A DNA stretch of 64,000 bases from Tsukamurella sp. 8F (GTDB taxonomy: Bacteria; Actinomycetota; Actinomycetes; Mycobacteriales; Mycobacteriaceae), in contig NZ_JARFTP010000010.1 of the NCBI RefSeq assembly GCF_029167375.1, forward strand, positions 1-64,000. The letters are read 5' to 3'. The notes beneath the pieces were generated by a model. That model was not told where the DNA came from and did no database searches. It was given only the letters and a program-made list of their open reading frames with translations. Each line of letters starts with the position of its first letter. Within the stretch, counting starts at the first letter, position 1. Of this stretch, positions 1 through 9,376 are shown one piece after another. The position numbers and the translations under genes are program-made.

Positions 1-13
1 CCCCCCCCCCCCC
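1..13. repeat. Poly-C tract at window edge
   Basis: An uninterrupted run of 13 C residues opens the window, 15 bases past the leuS stop codon. It may be longer to the left. It could be a real homopolymer or an assembly artefact. No terminator structure is visible around it. Confidence 0.6.
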
Positions 14-27
14 ACGACACGGCGCGA

Positions 28-2883
28 TCACGGAACGATATTCACCATCCTGCCGGGCACGACGATGACCTTCTTCGGGGCCCCGTCCAGTAGGACGGCG
101 ATCTTCGGGTCCGCGAGGGCGGCGGCCTCGATCGCGGCGCTGGATGCATCCGCCCCAACCGTGATCCGACTACGCACCTTGCCTTTCACCTGCACGGGGA
201 TCTCGACCGTGTCTTCGACCAGCCAGGTCTCATCGGCGGTCGGGAAGGGTCCGTGTGCCAGGGAGTCTTTGTGCCCCAAACGTTCCCACAGTTCCTCCGC
301 GATATGCGGCGCCACAGGCGCGAGCATCAGCACCAGCGGCTGAGCCACGGAACGAGGTGCGCCCGAAGGATACTCCTTGGTCAGATGGTTGGTCAGCTCG
401 ATCAGCTTCGCGATCGCAGTATTGTCACGCAGGTTCGAATAGTCCTCGCGCACACCGGCGATCGTCTTGTTGAGTAGCCGCAGGGTGTCGTCGGTCGGTG
501 CGGCGTCGGTCACGCGCACGGCGCCCGTCTCCTCGTCGATCACCACGCGCCAAGCACGTTGCAGGAAGCGTTGGGCGCCGACGACATCCTTCGTCGCCCA
601 CGCGCGGTCCTGGTCCAACGGGCCCATCGCCATCTCGTAGACGCGCAGGGTATCCGCGCCGTAGTCGCGGCAGATGTCGTCCGGCGCAACGGAGTTCTTC
701 AGCGACTTACCCATCTTGCCGTACTCGCGCTGCACCTCCTCGTCACCCAGGAAGTACTTGCCATCGCGCTCGACGACCTCCTCGGCCGGCACGTACACGC
801 CCCGGGAGTCGGTGAACGCGTAGGCCTGGATCATGCCCTGGTTGTACAGCCGGCGGTACGGCTCGCGGGACGTCACGTAGCCGAGGTCGAACAGCACCTT
901 GTGCCAGAAGCGCGAGTACAGCAGGTGCAGCACCGCGTGCTCCACGCCGCCGACGTACAGGTCCAGGCCACCCGGGTCCTGCGGCCCGTGCAGATCCGGG
1001 CGTGGCCCCATCCAGTAGGCCTCGTTCCGCTTGTCGCAGAACGCCTCCGAGTTCTTCGGATCGATGTACCGCAGCTGGTACCACGAGCTTCCCGCCCACT
1101 GCGGCATGACATTCGCGTCGCGCGTATAGTCCTTGAGCCCGTCGCCCAGATCGAGGTCGACGTGCATCCAGTCGCTCGCCTTCGCCAGGGGAGGGGAGGG
1201 CTCGCTCCCGGCGTCGTCGGGGTCGAATGCGACGGGCGCGTAGTCGTCGACCTCCGGAAGCAGCACGGGCAGCATCGATTCCGGCAGAGCCTTCGGGGCG
1301 CCGTCGGCGTCGTACGCGATGGGGAACGGCTCGCCCCAATAACGCTGACGCGCGAACAACCAGTCGCGCAGCTTGAACTGAACCGTACCGTGTCCGGCGC
1401 CTTTCTCTTCGAGATAGGCGATAACGGCCTTCTTGGCATCGTCGACGCTCAGCCCGGCGAGGTCGATCTCGTCGTTCTTGGAGCCCACCAGCGGTCCGTC
1501 GCCGGTATACGCCGCCTCGGCGACACCGGCCTCGCTGCCGATCACCTCGACGATCGGCAGGCCGAACGCGGTCGCGAACTCGTAGTCGCGTGCGTCGTGC
1601 GCAGGCACAGCCATGATCGCGCCTGTGCCATAGCCCATCAGGACGTAGTCGCCGATGAAGACCGGGACGGCCTTCCCGTTCACCGGGTTGATCGCGGTGG
1701 TGCCCAAGAAGACTCCGGTCTTCTCCCGGCTCTCCTGGCGCTCGAGGTCACTCTTGGCGGCGATGGAGGCTCGATAGGACGCGACGGCCTCGGCGGGCGT
1801 CGCAGCCCCGCCGGTCCAACGCTCGTCGACCCCGGCAGGCCACCCATCCGCGACCAGGTCGTCGACCAGGGGATGCTCGGGCGACAGCACCATATAGGTG
1901 GCACCGAACAGGGTGTCGGGGCGCGTCGTGAACACCTCGATGCCGCGCCCGGTGCCGGCCGCCGGCGAGTCGAAGCGCACCCGGGCACCGCTCGAGCGCC
2001 CGATCCAGTTGCGCTGCATGGCCTTGACCTTCTCCGGCCAGTCCAGATGATCGAGGTCGTCGATCAGACGGTCCGAATACGCGGTGATACGCATCATCCA
2101 CTGCCGCAGGTTCTTCCGGAAGACAGGGAAGTTGCCGCGTTCGCTGCGTCCGTCGGCGGTGACCTCCTCGTTGGCCAGCACCGTCCCGAGGCCGGGGCAC
2201 CAGTTCACCAGCGAGTCGCTTTGGTACACAAGGCGGTACGAATCCAGAACAGCACCACGCTCGGCTTCGGAGAGCTCGTGCCAGACGCGCCCGTCTTCGA
2301 GTTCTCTTGTACCCGAGGCGAACTCGTCCACCAAGTCGGAGATCCGGCGCGCGCGATCCTGCGCGGTATCGTACCAGGCGTTGTAGATCTGCAGGAAGAT
2401 CCACTGGGTCCAGTGGTAGAACTCGGGGTCGGTGGTCGACACGCGACGCCGCTCGTCATGGGCCAGTCCCAGCGAACTGATCTGGTCCAGATAGCGCTGA
2501 ATATTGGCCTCGGTGGTGACGCGCGGATGCGTACCGGTCTGCACCGCATACTGCTCGGCCGGCAGCCCGAAGGCGTCGAAACCCATCGTGTGCAGCACCC
2601 CCACGCCGATCATGCGGTGGTACCGGCCGTAGACATCGGTCGCGATGAAACCCAGCGGATGCCCGACGTGCAGGCCCGCCCCCGAGGGGTACGGGAACAT
2701 GTCCTGGATGAACAGCTTGTCGGCGGGCGTCTCGCCGGCCAGCTCACCCACCGGGTTGTTGGCGTTGAACACACCGCGCGCGAGCCACTCGTCGCGCCAA
2801 CGCCGTTCGAGGGCGCCCGCGAGCTCCGCCGTGTAGCGGTGCTTCGGCGTCGTGGAGGTGGTGTTCTGCGCCTGCTCAGTCAC
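28..2883 (-). CDS. leuS: Leucyl-tRNA synthetase
   Basis: Charges tRNA-Leu with leucine in the cytosol. This is a class I synthetase of 951 residues, close to the size of mycobacterial LeuS. The HIGH-type motif reads HVGH at residues 72-75 after PYPSGAGL. The editing (CP1) domain contains [13 protein letters not shown], and the KMSKS-type loop reads KMGKS near residue 722. The start is GTG at 2883. A TAACCT box lies about 9 bases upstream and no clear Shine-Dalgarno is seen, so a leaderless transcript is possible. It is divergent from the SdpI-like gene. The M. tuberculosis homologue is Rv0041, and the Rv0037c and Rv0038 homologues also lie nearby here, which supports the synteny. Confidence 0.97.
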   Translation of the reverse strand: MTEQAQNTTSTTPKHRYTAELAGALERRWRDEWLARGVFNANNPVGELAGETPADKLFIQDMFPYPSGAGLHVGHPLGFIATDVYGRYHRMIGVGVLHTMGFDAFGLPAEQYAVQTGTHPRVTTEANIQRYLDQISSLGLAHDERRRVSTTDPEFYHWTQWIFLQIYNAWYDTAQDRARRISDLVDEFASGTRELEDGRVWHELSEAERGAVLDSYRLVYQSDSLVNWCPGLGTVLANEEVTADGRSERGNFPVFRKNLRQWMMRITAYSDRLIDDLDHLDWPEKVKAMQRNWIGRSSGARVRFDSPAAGTGRGIEVFTTRPDTLFGATYMVLSPEHPLVDDLVADGWPAGVDERWTGGAATPAEAVASYRASIAAKSDLERQESREKTGVFLGTTAINPVNGKAVPVFIGDYVLMGYGTGAIMAVPAHDARDYEFATAFGLPIVEVIGSEAGVAEAAYTGDGPLVGSKNDEIDLAGLSVDDAKKAVIAYLEEKGAGHGTVQFKLRDWLFARQRYWGEPFPIAYDADGAPKALPESMLPVLLPEVDDYAPVAFDPDDAGSEPSPPLAKASDWMHVDLDLGDGLKDYTRDANVMPQWAGSSWYQLRYIDPKNSEAFCDKRNEAYWMGPRPDLHGPQDPGGLDLYVGGVEHAVLHLLYSRFWHKVLFDLGYVTSREPYRRLYNQGMIQAYAFTDSRGVYVPAEEVVERDGKYFLGDEEVQREYGKMGKSLKNSVAPDDICRDYGADTLRVYEMAMGPLDQDRAWATKDVVGAQRFLQRAWRVVIDEETGAVRVTDAAPTDDTLRLLNKTIAGVREDYSNLRDNTAIAKLIELTNHLTKEYPSGAPRSVAQPLVLMLAPVAPHIAEELWERLGHKDSLAHGPFPTADETWLVEDTVEIPVQVKGKVRSRITVGADASSAAIEAAALADPKIAVLLDGAPKKVIVVPGRMVNIVP

Positions 2884-2932
2884 GCCTACCAGGTTAAGGC
2901 GTGCCCCGCGGCGGCACGAAACCGGCCGAATC

Positions 2933-2938
2933 TATAGT
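2933..2938 (+). promoter_or_regulatory. -10 box of a likely leaderless promoter
   Basis: TATAGT lies 6 bases before the GTG at 2945. That spacing puts transcription start at or next to the start codon. No Shine-Dalgarno is present. Confidence 0.5.
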
Positions 2939-2944
2939 GGACTG

Positions 2945-3418
2945 GTGTTTGTGCTGGTAGTGATCCTCGCCGTGGTCGCGGTCTCAGCCGTCGTTCTCGG
3001 CATCGTCGGCCTTGCGGGCCGGCTTCCGCGCAACCGCTGGGTGGGCGTCCGCAGTGAACAGACACTCAGCGACGACCTCTTGTGGCGTACGGCCAATCGC
3101 GTGGCCGGGCCGGGCCTCCTCGCGTCGGGTGTCATCTTCGGCGTCGGCGCCGCGGCCACCGCTGTCTTCGACGCGCCGTGGGCCTTCGTCTACGCCGGGA
3201 TCTCGCTGGTAGGCGGTGTGTTCCTGGCCGGATTCGGCGCGCTGCAGGGCGCGCGGGCCGCGTCGATCCAGGCACGTATCCAGACCGGCCAGGTCACCGT
3301 CGCACCCGCCCGGGACGGTGGCGTCGAGGGCGACCCCGCCGGGTCGTGCGGGGTGACCGGCGGGTGCGGCTCATGCGCGCTCAACGGACTCTGCGACAGC
3401 TCCGCGCACCCCGCCTGA
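2945..3418 (+). CDS. SdpI/YhfL-like membrane protein with Cys-rich tail
   Basis: Small membrane protein of 157 residues. A first hydrophobic helix (VFVLVVILAVVAVSAVVLG) is followed by the segment RNRWVGVRSEQTLSDDLLWR, typical of the SdpI family (immunity to the SdpC toxin in Bacillus), and then two more helices. The C-terminus is unusual: a GSCGVTGGCGSCALNGLC stretch with four Cys in 15 residues, which could bind metal or form disulfides. The GTG at 2945 is chosen because a TATAGT -10 box sits 6 bases upstream; upstream codons in frame are not membrane-protein-like. The following transporter gene overlaps its end. Its role here is unknown. Confidence 0.75.
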   Translation: MFVLVVILAVVAVSAVVLGIVGLAGRLPRNRWVGVRSEQTLSDDLLWRTANRVAGPGLLASGVIFGVGAAATAVFDAPWAFVYAGISLVGGVFLAGFGALQGARAASIQARIQTGQVTVAPARDGGVEGDPAGSCGVTGGCGSCALNGLCDSSAHPA

Positions 3419-4419
3419 CCCGCGTGCGGGGCATTCTCGACAAGCTCAGGATCGACGGGTTCATCCTGGCGATCCTGGCTGCCGTGCTCGTCGCCGCGGT
3501 GCTTCCTGCCACCGGGCGGGCCGTGCCGTGGGCCGACGGTCTGGTCACCGTCGCCATCGGCATCCTGTTCTTCCTGTACGGCGCGCGCATCCACCCGCGC
3601 GAGGCGCTCGCCGGGCTCGCGCACTGGCGCCTGCACGTGACGATCCTCGCATTCACCTTCGTGCTGTTCCCGATCCTGGGGGAGGCGCTGCGGTTCCTGC
3701 CCGACTCACTCCTGGACACGAGCCTGTACGCCGGCGTGCTGTACCTGTGCCTGGTTCCGTCGACGGTGCAGTCGTCGATCGGCTTCACCTCCATCGCGGG
3801 CGGCAACGTGCCAGGAGCGATCGTGAGCGCGTCCGCCTCCAACCTGCTCGGCGTATTCGTCACCCCGCTGCTGGTATTCGCGCTCATGGGCACGACCGGC
3901 GAGATCGCGTTCCACGGCTCGGCCGTCGTCGACCTGTGCCTGCAGCTGCTGCTGCCCTTCGTCCTAGGGCAGCTGCTTCGACCGCTGGTCGGCGGGTTCG
4001 TCGAGAAGTACGCGTCGTCGCTCAAGTACGTGGATCGGACCTCGATCGTGCTGGTCGTGTACTCGGCGTTCTCGGAGGGCATGCGCGAGGGCATCTGGCA
4101 CATGGTGTCGTGGGTCGCGGTGATCGAGCTGGTGGTGCTCTCGGTGCTGATGGTCGCGGTGATGCTCTGGCTGACCCGGGTCGTCGCCCGCCGCATGGGC
4201 TTCGGCCGCGGCGATTCCATCGCGATCCAGTTCTGCGGCACCAAGAAGTCCCTTGCCACCGGTCTGCCGATGGCTGCAGTCCTGTTCGCCGGCCAGCCCG
4301 TCGGGCTGATCGTGCTGCCGCTCATGGTGTTCCACCAGGTGCAGCTGATGATGTGCGCCTGGCTCGCAGCCAGATACGCCAAGGAGCTACCGCCCCACAT
4401 CGAGCCCCAGCCCGGTTAG
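3373..4419 (+). CDS. Bile acid:sodium symporter family transporter
   Basis: Integral membrane protein of 348 residues with about nine or ten predicted helices, in the SBF-like branch of the bile acid:sodium symporter (BASS) superfamily. Recognisable parts are the early helix with FLYGARIHPREAL, the LVPSTVQSSIGFTSIAGGN segment in the middle, and QFCGTKKSLATGLPMA late in the protein, all typical of the YfeH type. The substrate is unknown. The ATG at 3373 overlaps the end of the preceding gene by 46 bases. A GTG at 3424, 5 bases after that gene's stop, is the alternative start and would give a shorter N-terminus. The gene ends one base from the convergent fprB. Confidence 0.85.
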   Translation: MRAQRTLRQLRAPRLTRVRGILDKLRIDGFILAILAAVLVAAVLPATGRAVPWADGLVTVAIGILFFLYGARIHPREALAGLAHWRLHVTILAFTFVLFPILGEALRFLPDSLLDTSLYAGVLYLCLVPSTVQSSIGFTSIAGGNVPGAIVSASASNLLGVFVTPLLVFALMGTTGEIAFHGSAVVDLCLQLLLPFVLGQLLRPLVGGFVEKYASSLKYVDRTSIVLVVYSAFSEGMREGIWHMVSWVAVIELVVLSVLMVAVMLWLTRVVARRMGFGRGDSIAIQFCGTKKSLATGLPMAAVLFAGQPVGLIVLPLMVFHQVQLMMCAWLAARYAKELPPHIEPQPG

Positions 4420-4420
4420 G

Positions 4421-6091
4421 TCAGACGCGCGCGTCCGAGCCGATGCCGGCGGCGCGAAGCAGTTCCTGCACGTCGGCGAGCTTCACGCGTGGGCGCTTGG
4501 CCGCGCGGCCCGCGGCCTTCTCCGCGCTGTCGATCGACCGCCACCCGGCGTCGTCGACGCGAGCGACGCCGCGCTCGGCGAGCAGGCCAGGCACCTCGTC
4601 GCGGGAGCGCACAGGCGGGGGGAGGAGGCCGGCCGCGAAATCCGTGAGCAGTGAATGCGCGGTCTCGTGGCCACACCAGCGGTTCATCCCGATGCCACCG
4701 GTCGCGCCGCGCTTCAACCAGCCCGCGACGTACACGCCGGGCACCGCGGCGCCTTCGTCGGTCACCCGCCCGGCGACGTTCGGGACGACCGATCGCACCT
4801 CGTCGAACGGGAGCCCGGGGACAGGGGTGCCGCGGTACCCGATGGCCCGGACGACCGCACCCGCCTCCAGGTCGAAGGTCTCGTCGGTGGCGCGCACGTG
4901 CCCGTCACCGGTGAACGCGTTGCGTACGCACCGCACGCCGTACACGCGGTCGTCCCCGAGGATCCGCACGGGTGCCGTGAGATAGCGGAAGACGATGCGC
5001 CGTGGTGCGGAACCCGCAGGCCGCGCCGCGAGCTCGCGTGCAAGCCGGATCTTCGTTGCGACGGTACTGTCCAGCGTGCCGTCGGTTTCGGCGGCAGCGG
5101 TGGCCGGGTCGAGCACCAGATCGGCCTCGTCGATCACGACGTCGACGCCGTCGATCGAGCCCATGGCGAGGAACTCGGCGTTCGTGTACGCGCCCTCGGC
5201 GATACCGCGCCGCCCGAGGACCACGACCTCCTCGACGCCGGACTCGCGCAGGGCTCCCAGCGCGTGGTCGGCGATGTCCGACCCCGCCAGCTGGTCCGGA
5301 TGGGTCAGCAGAATGCGCGCCACGTCGAGCGCCACGTTGCCGTTTCCGACCACGACGGCACGTCTCGCGGAGAGGTCGTAGCGGTCGGACACGTGCTCGG
5401 GATGGCAGTTGTACCAGGCGACGAAGTCTGTCGCCGAGACCGAGCCGGGCAGCTCCTCGCCTTCGATGCCCAGGCGCCTGTCCGTCGGGGCGCCACTCGC
5501 GTAGAGCACCGCGTGGTACCGCTCGCGCAGCTCTTCGAGAGTGACATCGCGGCCGACCTCGACGTCCAGGAAGTACTCGAAGTTCTTCCGCCCGGCAGTA
5601 GCGACGAAGGTCCGCTCGACCCCTTTGGTCGACGGGTGGTCGGGCGCGACGCCAGCCCGCACCAGCCCGTACGGCGTCGGCAGCCGGTCGAAGGCGTCGA
5701 CCTTCACGGCCGGATACCGCACCAACTCCTCCGCGGCATACAGGGCCGCGGGTCCGGCCCCGACGATCGCGACATGCAGGTCAGCGGCAGGAGGAGGTGC
5801 ATCCGACCCCATGTCCTCGAGCCCCGCGGCTACATCGTGGTCGAGATAGAAGTCCGCGTTGATCTGCAGGTAAGGCTCCTGGCGTGTGCTCGCGTCGTAG
5901 TCGGGCACGATGGCCTCGACGGGACACTCCTCTATGCACGCGCCGCAGTCGATGCACGTCTCCGGGTCGATGTAGAGCATCTCCGCGGTGGCGAACCCGG
6001 GCTCGTCGGGCGTCGGATGAATACAGTTCACCGGGCACACGACGACGCAGCTGGCGTCGTTGCAACACGGCTGCGTGATGATGTGAGTCAT
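4421..6091 (-). CDS. fprB: Ferredoxin/ferredoxin-NADP+ reductase fusion (FprB type)
   Basis: Two-module electron-transfer flavoprotein of 556 residues. Residues 1-80 form a bacterial 7Fe/8Fe ferredoxin: Cys-rich CCNDASCVVVCPVNC, then CIDCGACIEECP. From about residue 105 comes an adrenodoxin-reductase-like FAD/NADPH module with FAD-binding GAGPAALYAAEEL, an NADPH site VVVGNGNVALDVARIL, and the late GWLKRGATGGIGMNR. It should pass electrons between NADPH and iron-sulfur or P450 partners. The match to M. tuberculosis FprB (Rv0886) is strong along its length. The ATG start has a GGAGG 7 bases upstream. Confidence 0.93.
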   Translation of the reverse strand: MTHIITQPCCNDASCVVVCPVNCIHPTPDEPGFATAEMLYIDPETCIDCGACIEECPVEAIVPDYDASTRQEPYLQINADFYLDHDVAAGLEDMGSDAPPPAADLHVAIVGAGPAALYAAEELVRYPAVKVDAFDRLPTPYGLVRAGVAPDHPSTKGVERTFVATAGRKNFEYFLDVEVGRDVTLEELRERYHAVLYASGAPTDRRLGIEGEELPGSVSATDFVAWYNCHPEHVSDRYDLSARRAVVVGNGNVALDVARILLTHPDQLAGSDIADHALGALRESGVEEVVVLGRRGIAEGAYTNAEFLAMGSIDGVDVVIDEADLVLDPATAAAETDGTLDSTVATKIRLARELAARPAGSAPRRIVFRYLTAPVRILGDDRVYGVRCVRNAFTGDGHVRATDETFDLEAGAVVRAIGYRGTPVPGLPFDEVRSVVPNVAGRVTDEGAAVPGVYVAGWLKRGATGGIGMNRWCGHETAHSLLTDFAAGLLPPPVRSRDEVPGLLAERGVARVDDAGWRSIDSAEKAAGRAAKRPRVKLADVQELLRAAGIGSDARV

Positions 6092-6208
6092 GTCACTACC
6101 TCCGCTGCCATTGTGGCGCGCGGATCGACATGACGGGGTTCACGACGCGAAGCCGATGGGTGCGCCGGGACCGGGCCTACCGCGGCCCGGGCCCGGCGCA
6201 AACGGCGA

Positions 6209-7210
6209 CTACGGGACCGCCGGCTGCTCCGCAGCCGTCTCGAGCTGCGGCTCGATCTTCTCGAGGACCCACGCCCGGCTCAGCGAGCTCGGCTGGTTCA
6301 TGGCCACGATGGTCGCGCGGTCGGCGACCAGCGTCGCGCCGGACTTCACCTGCGGCAGGGTCGCATACCCGGGCAGCTTGTCGAGATCGGCCGCGGTCGC
6401 TCCGCTGGGGAAGATGGCCATGAAGTTGGCCGAGATCGTGGGGATCAGCTCGAGCGACACGAACCCACGCCCGCCACCCTCGGTACCGGTCTTGAACGAC
6501 GGGTTGTCTCGCACCGCCTTCGGAACGGTCATGCCGAGAGATGCGAAGAGCGCGTTCGCGGAGTCCTTGGGGTCGGAGACGAGGTTGAACTGCGAGGTGT
6601 TCGCCACGTACTGAGTCACGAGGGCGGTCTTGCCCTTCAGGCCCGGGTACTTCTTGGCGAGGCGCTCGACGTTCGCGGTGTCCGCCGCCTCGATCTCCTT
6701 GACCTTCGACTCGAGGCCCAGGATCTTGCCGAGGGCTTCGAGCTGCGCCTTCCACCCGGCGGCCTCACCGTCGGCCGCGATACCGCCGAGCACCTTGGTG
6801 ACACCGCTCAGCGCGTCGAAGTTCGACTTGTTCATGATGTAGTAATCGCCGGCGAACAGATCCGGCTTGTACTTGGCGATCTCCTCGACCGGCAAGGACT
6901 TACCGTCCGCCGACTTGATGATGGGGATGCCGTCGAGCTTGCCCTTCTGCCACGGCGTCGGGATCTCCTGGCCGTACTGCACGAGGGCCACCGGCTTGAT
7001 GCCCAGCGCCAGCAGGTTGTCGATCGAGTAGCCGGTGGCGACGATGCGCTTCTCCGTGCCCACGGGGAACTCGGTCGTGCCGTTGGCCTGGCTGATCGTC
7101 ACCGATGCCGAGCTGGTGGATCCCGCCTGCTCGCCGCTCGACCCGCAGGCCGATGAGACGAGCGCTACCGCCAAGGCGGTGGCGGCGAACGTGGTCGGTC
7201 TGAATCTCAC
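6209..7210 (-). CDS. Iron-siderophore ABC transporter substrate-binding lipoprotein
   Basis: Periplasmic binding protein of the FepB/FecB type, 333 residues. The N-terminal signal ends in a lipobox (VSSAC), so it should be lipid-anchored outside the membrane. The body has the class III binding-protein layout: TEKRIVATGYSIDNLLALGIKPV near the start, a central helix, and a C-terminal lobe with MAIFPSGATAADLDKLPG. The GTG at 7210 has a GGAG about 8 bases upstream and starts the signal peptide directly. No permease or ATPase genes lie next to it, so partners must be encoded elsewhere. An IdeR-like iron box lies upstream, so iron repression is likely. Confidence 0.88.
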   Translation of the reverse strand: MRFRPTTFAATALAVALVSSACGSSGEQAGSTSSASVTISQANGTTEFPVGTEKRIVATGYSIDNLLALGIKPVALVQYGQEIPTPWQKGKLDGIPIIKSADGKSLPVEEIAKYKPDLFAGDYYIMNKSNFDALSGVTKVLGGIAADGEAAGWKAQLEALGKILGLESKVKEIEAADTANVERLAKKYPGLKGKTALVTQYVANTSQFNLVSDPKDSANALFASLGMTVPKAVRDNPSFKTGTEGGGRGFVSLELIPTISANFMAIFPSGATAADLDKLPGYATLPQVKSGATLVADRATIVAMNQPSSLSRAWVLEKIEPQLETAAEQPAVP

Positions 7211-7259
7211 TTCACGTGCTCCTTGTAAAGCCCGAGCGGGTCCGCCCGGCGAACCTCGC

Positions 7260-7278
7260 AAAGCGGCCGTGCCGCTTT
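7260..7278 (-). other. Perfect 8-bp hairpin in the leader of the siderophore lipoprotein gene
   Basis: AAAGCGGC and GCCGCTTT pair perfectly around a 3-base loop. The element abuts the iron box and lies in the 5' leader or promoter of the lipoprotein gene. It could stabilise the mRNA end; no U-run follows it. Confidence 0.45.
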
Positions 7279-7295
7279 AGGAGAGGCTAACCTAG
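7277..7295. promoter_or_regulatory. IdeR/DtxR-type iron box
   Basis: TTAGGAGAGGCTAACCTAG matches the 19-base IdeR consensus (TTAGGTTAGGCTAACCTAA) at 16 of 19 positions, including the intact GGCTAACCTA half. It lies about 70 bases upstream of the siderophore-binding lipoprotein start, where iron-loaded IdeR would block transcription. Confidence 0.75.
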
Positions 7296-7387
7296 AAGTG
7301 GTGGATTGACCCAGGGGCGTCGGGTCGAGAGATGCGTCCCGCGCACCGCCGACGTCCGCGCGGCCCCTATTCGGTTCGGTGTGACTA

Positions 7388-7990
7388 CTAATTCAGCGTG
7401 ACATCGATCGGATGCGTCGCGAGCAGCGCTAGCGGGAGCGCCTGCCGCCGCAACACGCGGGCCCACAGATCGACCCGTTGGGGCACCAGGATGTCGGTGT
7501 GGTGCGACTCGCAGACGATCCAGTCGTCACGCGCGAGCTCGTCGTCGAGCTGACCCATGCCCCAGCCGCTGTAACCAGCGAAGACCCGCACCCCGTCGAG
7601 CAGCTCGTCCATCATGTCGACGTCGGCGTCCAGGTCGACGAGCACTACCCGGCCCGACACCTGCTGCAGTCCGCGGATGCCCTGCACGTCCTGACCGGCC
7701 TTGACGACGCCCAGGCAGAGCGCCGACGTCTGGTTGACGGGCCCACCCACGAACACGGCCTTCGGCTTCGCGGCGAGGTCGTGCCACTGGGGGAGGACGC
7801 CGTGCACCGCGGATTCACTGGGCCGGTTGAGGACGACACCGAGGCTGCCCGAATCGTTGTGCTCGATCATGTAGACGACCGTGCGCCGGAAGGTGGAATC
7901 CCGGAGGACGGGCGCAGAGACCAGGACCGACCCGATCTTCACATCGGTGCCGGCCGAGGAGCGGAACTCGTCAGACTGATCGCGACCCAC
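7388..7990 (-). CDS. YqgE/AlgH family protein (DUF179)
   Basis: Conserved cytosolic protein of 200 residues from the UPF0301/AlgH family, homologous to M. tuberculosis Rv0038. Family signatures are STFRRTVVYMIEHND, GSLGVVLNRPSE, FVGGPVNQTSALCLG, FAGYSGWGMGQLDDEL and the ending LLATHPIDVTLN. The biochemical role is unsettled; AlgH of Pseudomonas was named for alginate regulation. The GTG at 7990 gives the normal family length. A longer reading frame reaching 8074 would run over the divergent MFS gene and is rejected. Only 36 bases separate it from the MFS start, so the two promoters overlap. Confidence 0.9.
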   Translation of the reverse strand: MGRDQSDEFRSSAGTDVKIGSVLVSAPVLRDSTFRRTVVYMIEHNDSGSLGVVLNRPSESAVHGVLPQWHDLAAKPKAVFVGGPVNQTSALCLGVVKAGQDVQGIRGLQQVSGRVVLVDLDADVDMMDELLDGVRVFAGYSGWGMGQLDDELARDDWIVCESHHTDILVPQRVDLWARVLRRQALPLALLATHPIDVTLN

Positions 7991-8012
7991 CCGTCCATTC
8001 TGACACGCCGCG

Positions 8013-8018
8013 TAGGCT
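8013..8018 (+). promoter_or_regulatory. -10 box of a likely leaderless promoter
   Basis: TAGGCT lies 8 bases before the MFS GTG at 8027. No spaced Shine-Dalgarno is present, which fits a leaderless or near-leaderless transcript. Confidence 0.4.
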
Positions 8019-8026
8019 CTGGAGAC

Positions 8027-9376
8027 GTGACCGAGCAGCCTGTACACCCCGCGCCGCGGGCCGTGCTCAGGCATTTCCGGGACGTACCCAACCTTCTGCG
8101 CCTGCTCGGCGTCCGATTGCTGAGCCAGTTCACCGACGGTCTCTTCCAGGCGGCACTGGGCAGCGCGATCATCTTCAATCCCGAACGTGCGGCGACCCCC
8201 GCGGCGATCGCGGCGGGGCTCGCGGTGCTGCTACTGCCGTACTCACTGATCGGTCCGTTCGCGGGCGCGCTGCTCGACCGGTGGGACCGACGCCTGGTGT
8301 TCATCGGCGCCAATCTGGTGCGCGCCGTGCTGATCGCGGTGACCGCGGTCGTAGTCGCGACCGGGGCGTCGGAGACCGGGATCCTGGTGGCCGCACTCGC
8401 CGTCGGAGGCGCGTCGCGGTTCGTCGCATCAGGCCTCAGTGCGGCCCTGCCGCACGTTGTCGACCGCCCGCAGATCGTCGCCATGAACTCGGTGACCACG
8501 ACGGCCGGGTCCGCGGCCACCGCATGCGGCGCGGGCGCCGCGGTACTGCTCCGGCTGTTGTTCGGCGCGGGCGACGCCGGCAGCGGGGCTACGTTACTCG
8601 CCGCGGTCGTGTCGGCCGTCGCGGGCGCGCTGCTAGCCGCACGTTTCAAACCGCGCGTACTCGGGCCCGATCACTTCGAGCGCGACGGCACCGTCGAGCT
8701 CCCGCTCGAGGACCCGAACCATCCCGGGCCCGCGCAGGCGATCGCCACCGGGCTCGCGCATGGCGCCGTCGCCGTGTGGCGAGCGCCGCCGGCGGCCGCA
8801 GCACTGAGCGGCGTGGGCGCACACCGTCTGGTGTTCGGCCTCAACACCCTGATGCTTCTGCTGCTCACGCGCTACCACTTCGCGGACGGTTCGGTGGGGC
8901 TCGCGGGTTTCAGCGCGGTCGCCGGGGCGACCGGTGTCGGCATGGTGCTCGCCGCCGTGGTGACACCGCTCTCGGTCGCGGCGATCGGGCGGCGATCGAC
9001 TCTGGTGGTGTGGCTGACCGTCGACATCGTCGCGCAGCTGGCACTGCTCACGGTGTCGTTCCCGGTCATCGTCGTAGCCGCCGGGGTCCTCGGGCTGGGC
9101 GGTCAGGTGATCAAGCTCAGCGGCGACGCCGCGATGCAGATGGACGTGCCCGACGAGCGCCGCGGCCAGGTCTTCTCGTTCCAGGACGCCCTGTTCAACG
9201 CCAGTTTCGTCGCTGCGGTGTGGGTCGCGGCGGCGACCGTCCCGTTCGACGGCGCCTCGAAGCCGCTGGTCTGGCTCGGTGCCGCACTGTACGCGGCCGC
9301 GATCGCCGCAGTGGTACTGATGTACCGAAGGGGAACCGGACCGGACGCCGATGCGTCCAATGGGTATGGGGAGTGA
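8027..9376 (+). CDS. MFS transporter (Rv0037c-like)
   Basis: Major facilitator superfamily permease of 449 residues with about 12 hydrophobic helices. The A-motif loop between helices 2 and 3 appears as GPFAGALLDRWDRRLVFIGANL, and the central cytoplasmic loop is charged. It is divergent from the AlgH gene, as with Rv0037c and Rv0038 in M. tuberculosis, which supports orthology. The substrate is unknown; a drug or small-molecule exporter is the usual guess for the family. GTG at 8027 is chosen because it precedes the first helix by a normal distance and follows a -10 box. The reading frame stays open upstream but overlaps the AlgH gene there. Confidence 0.88.
   Translation: MTEQPVHPAPRAVLRHFRDVPNLLRLLGVRLLSQFTDGLFQAALGSAIIFNPERAATPAAIAAGLAVLLLPYSLIGPFAGALLDRWDRRLVFIGANLVRAVLIAVTAVVVATGASETGILVAALAVGGASRFVASGLSAALPHVVDRPQIVAMNSVTTTAGSAATACGAGAAVLLRLLFGAGDAGSGATLLAAVVSAVAGALLAARFKPRVLGPDHFERDGTVELPLEDPNHPGPAQAIATGLAHGAVAVWRAPPAAAALSGVGAHRLVFGLNTLMLLLLTRYHFADGSVGLAGFSAVAGATGVGMVLAAVVTPLSVAAIGRRSTLVVWLTVDIVAQLALLTVSFPVIVVAAGVLGLGGQVIKLSGDAAMQMDVPDERRGQVFSFQDALFNASFVAAVWVAAATVPFDGASKPLVWLGAALYAAAIAAVVLMYRRGTGPDADASNGYGE

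Noticed and set aside
559-2937. 792-residue open frame on the plus strand
   Set aside because: It is the antisense shadow of leuS, Val/Arg/His-rich, without domains or a start signal.
4655-6133. 492-residue plus-strand open frame
   Set aside because: Shadow of fprB; low-complexity composition and no ribosome binding site.
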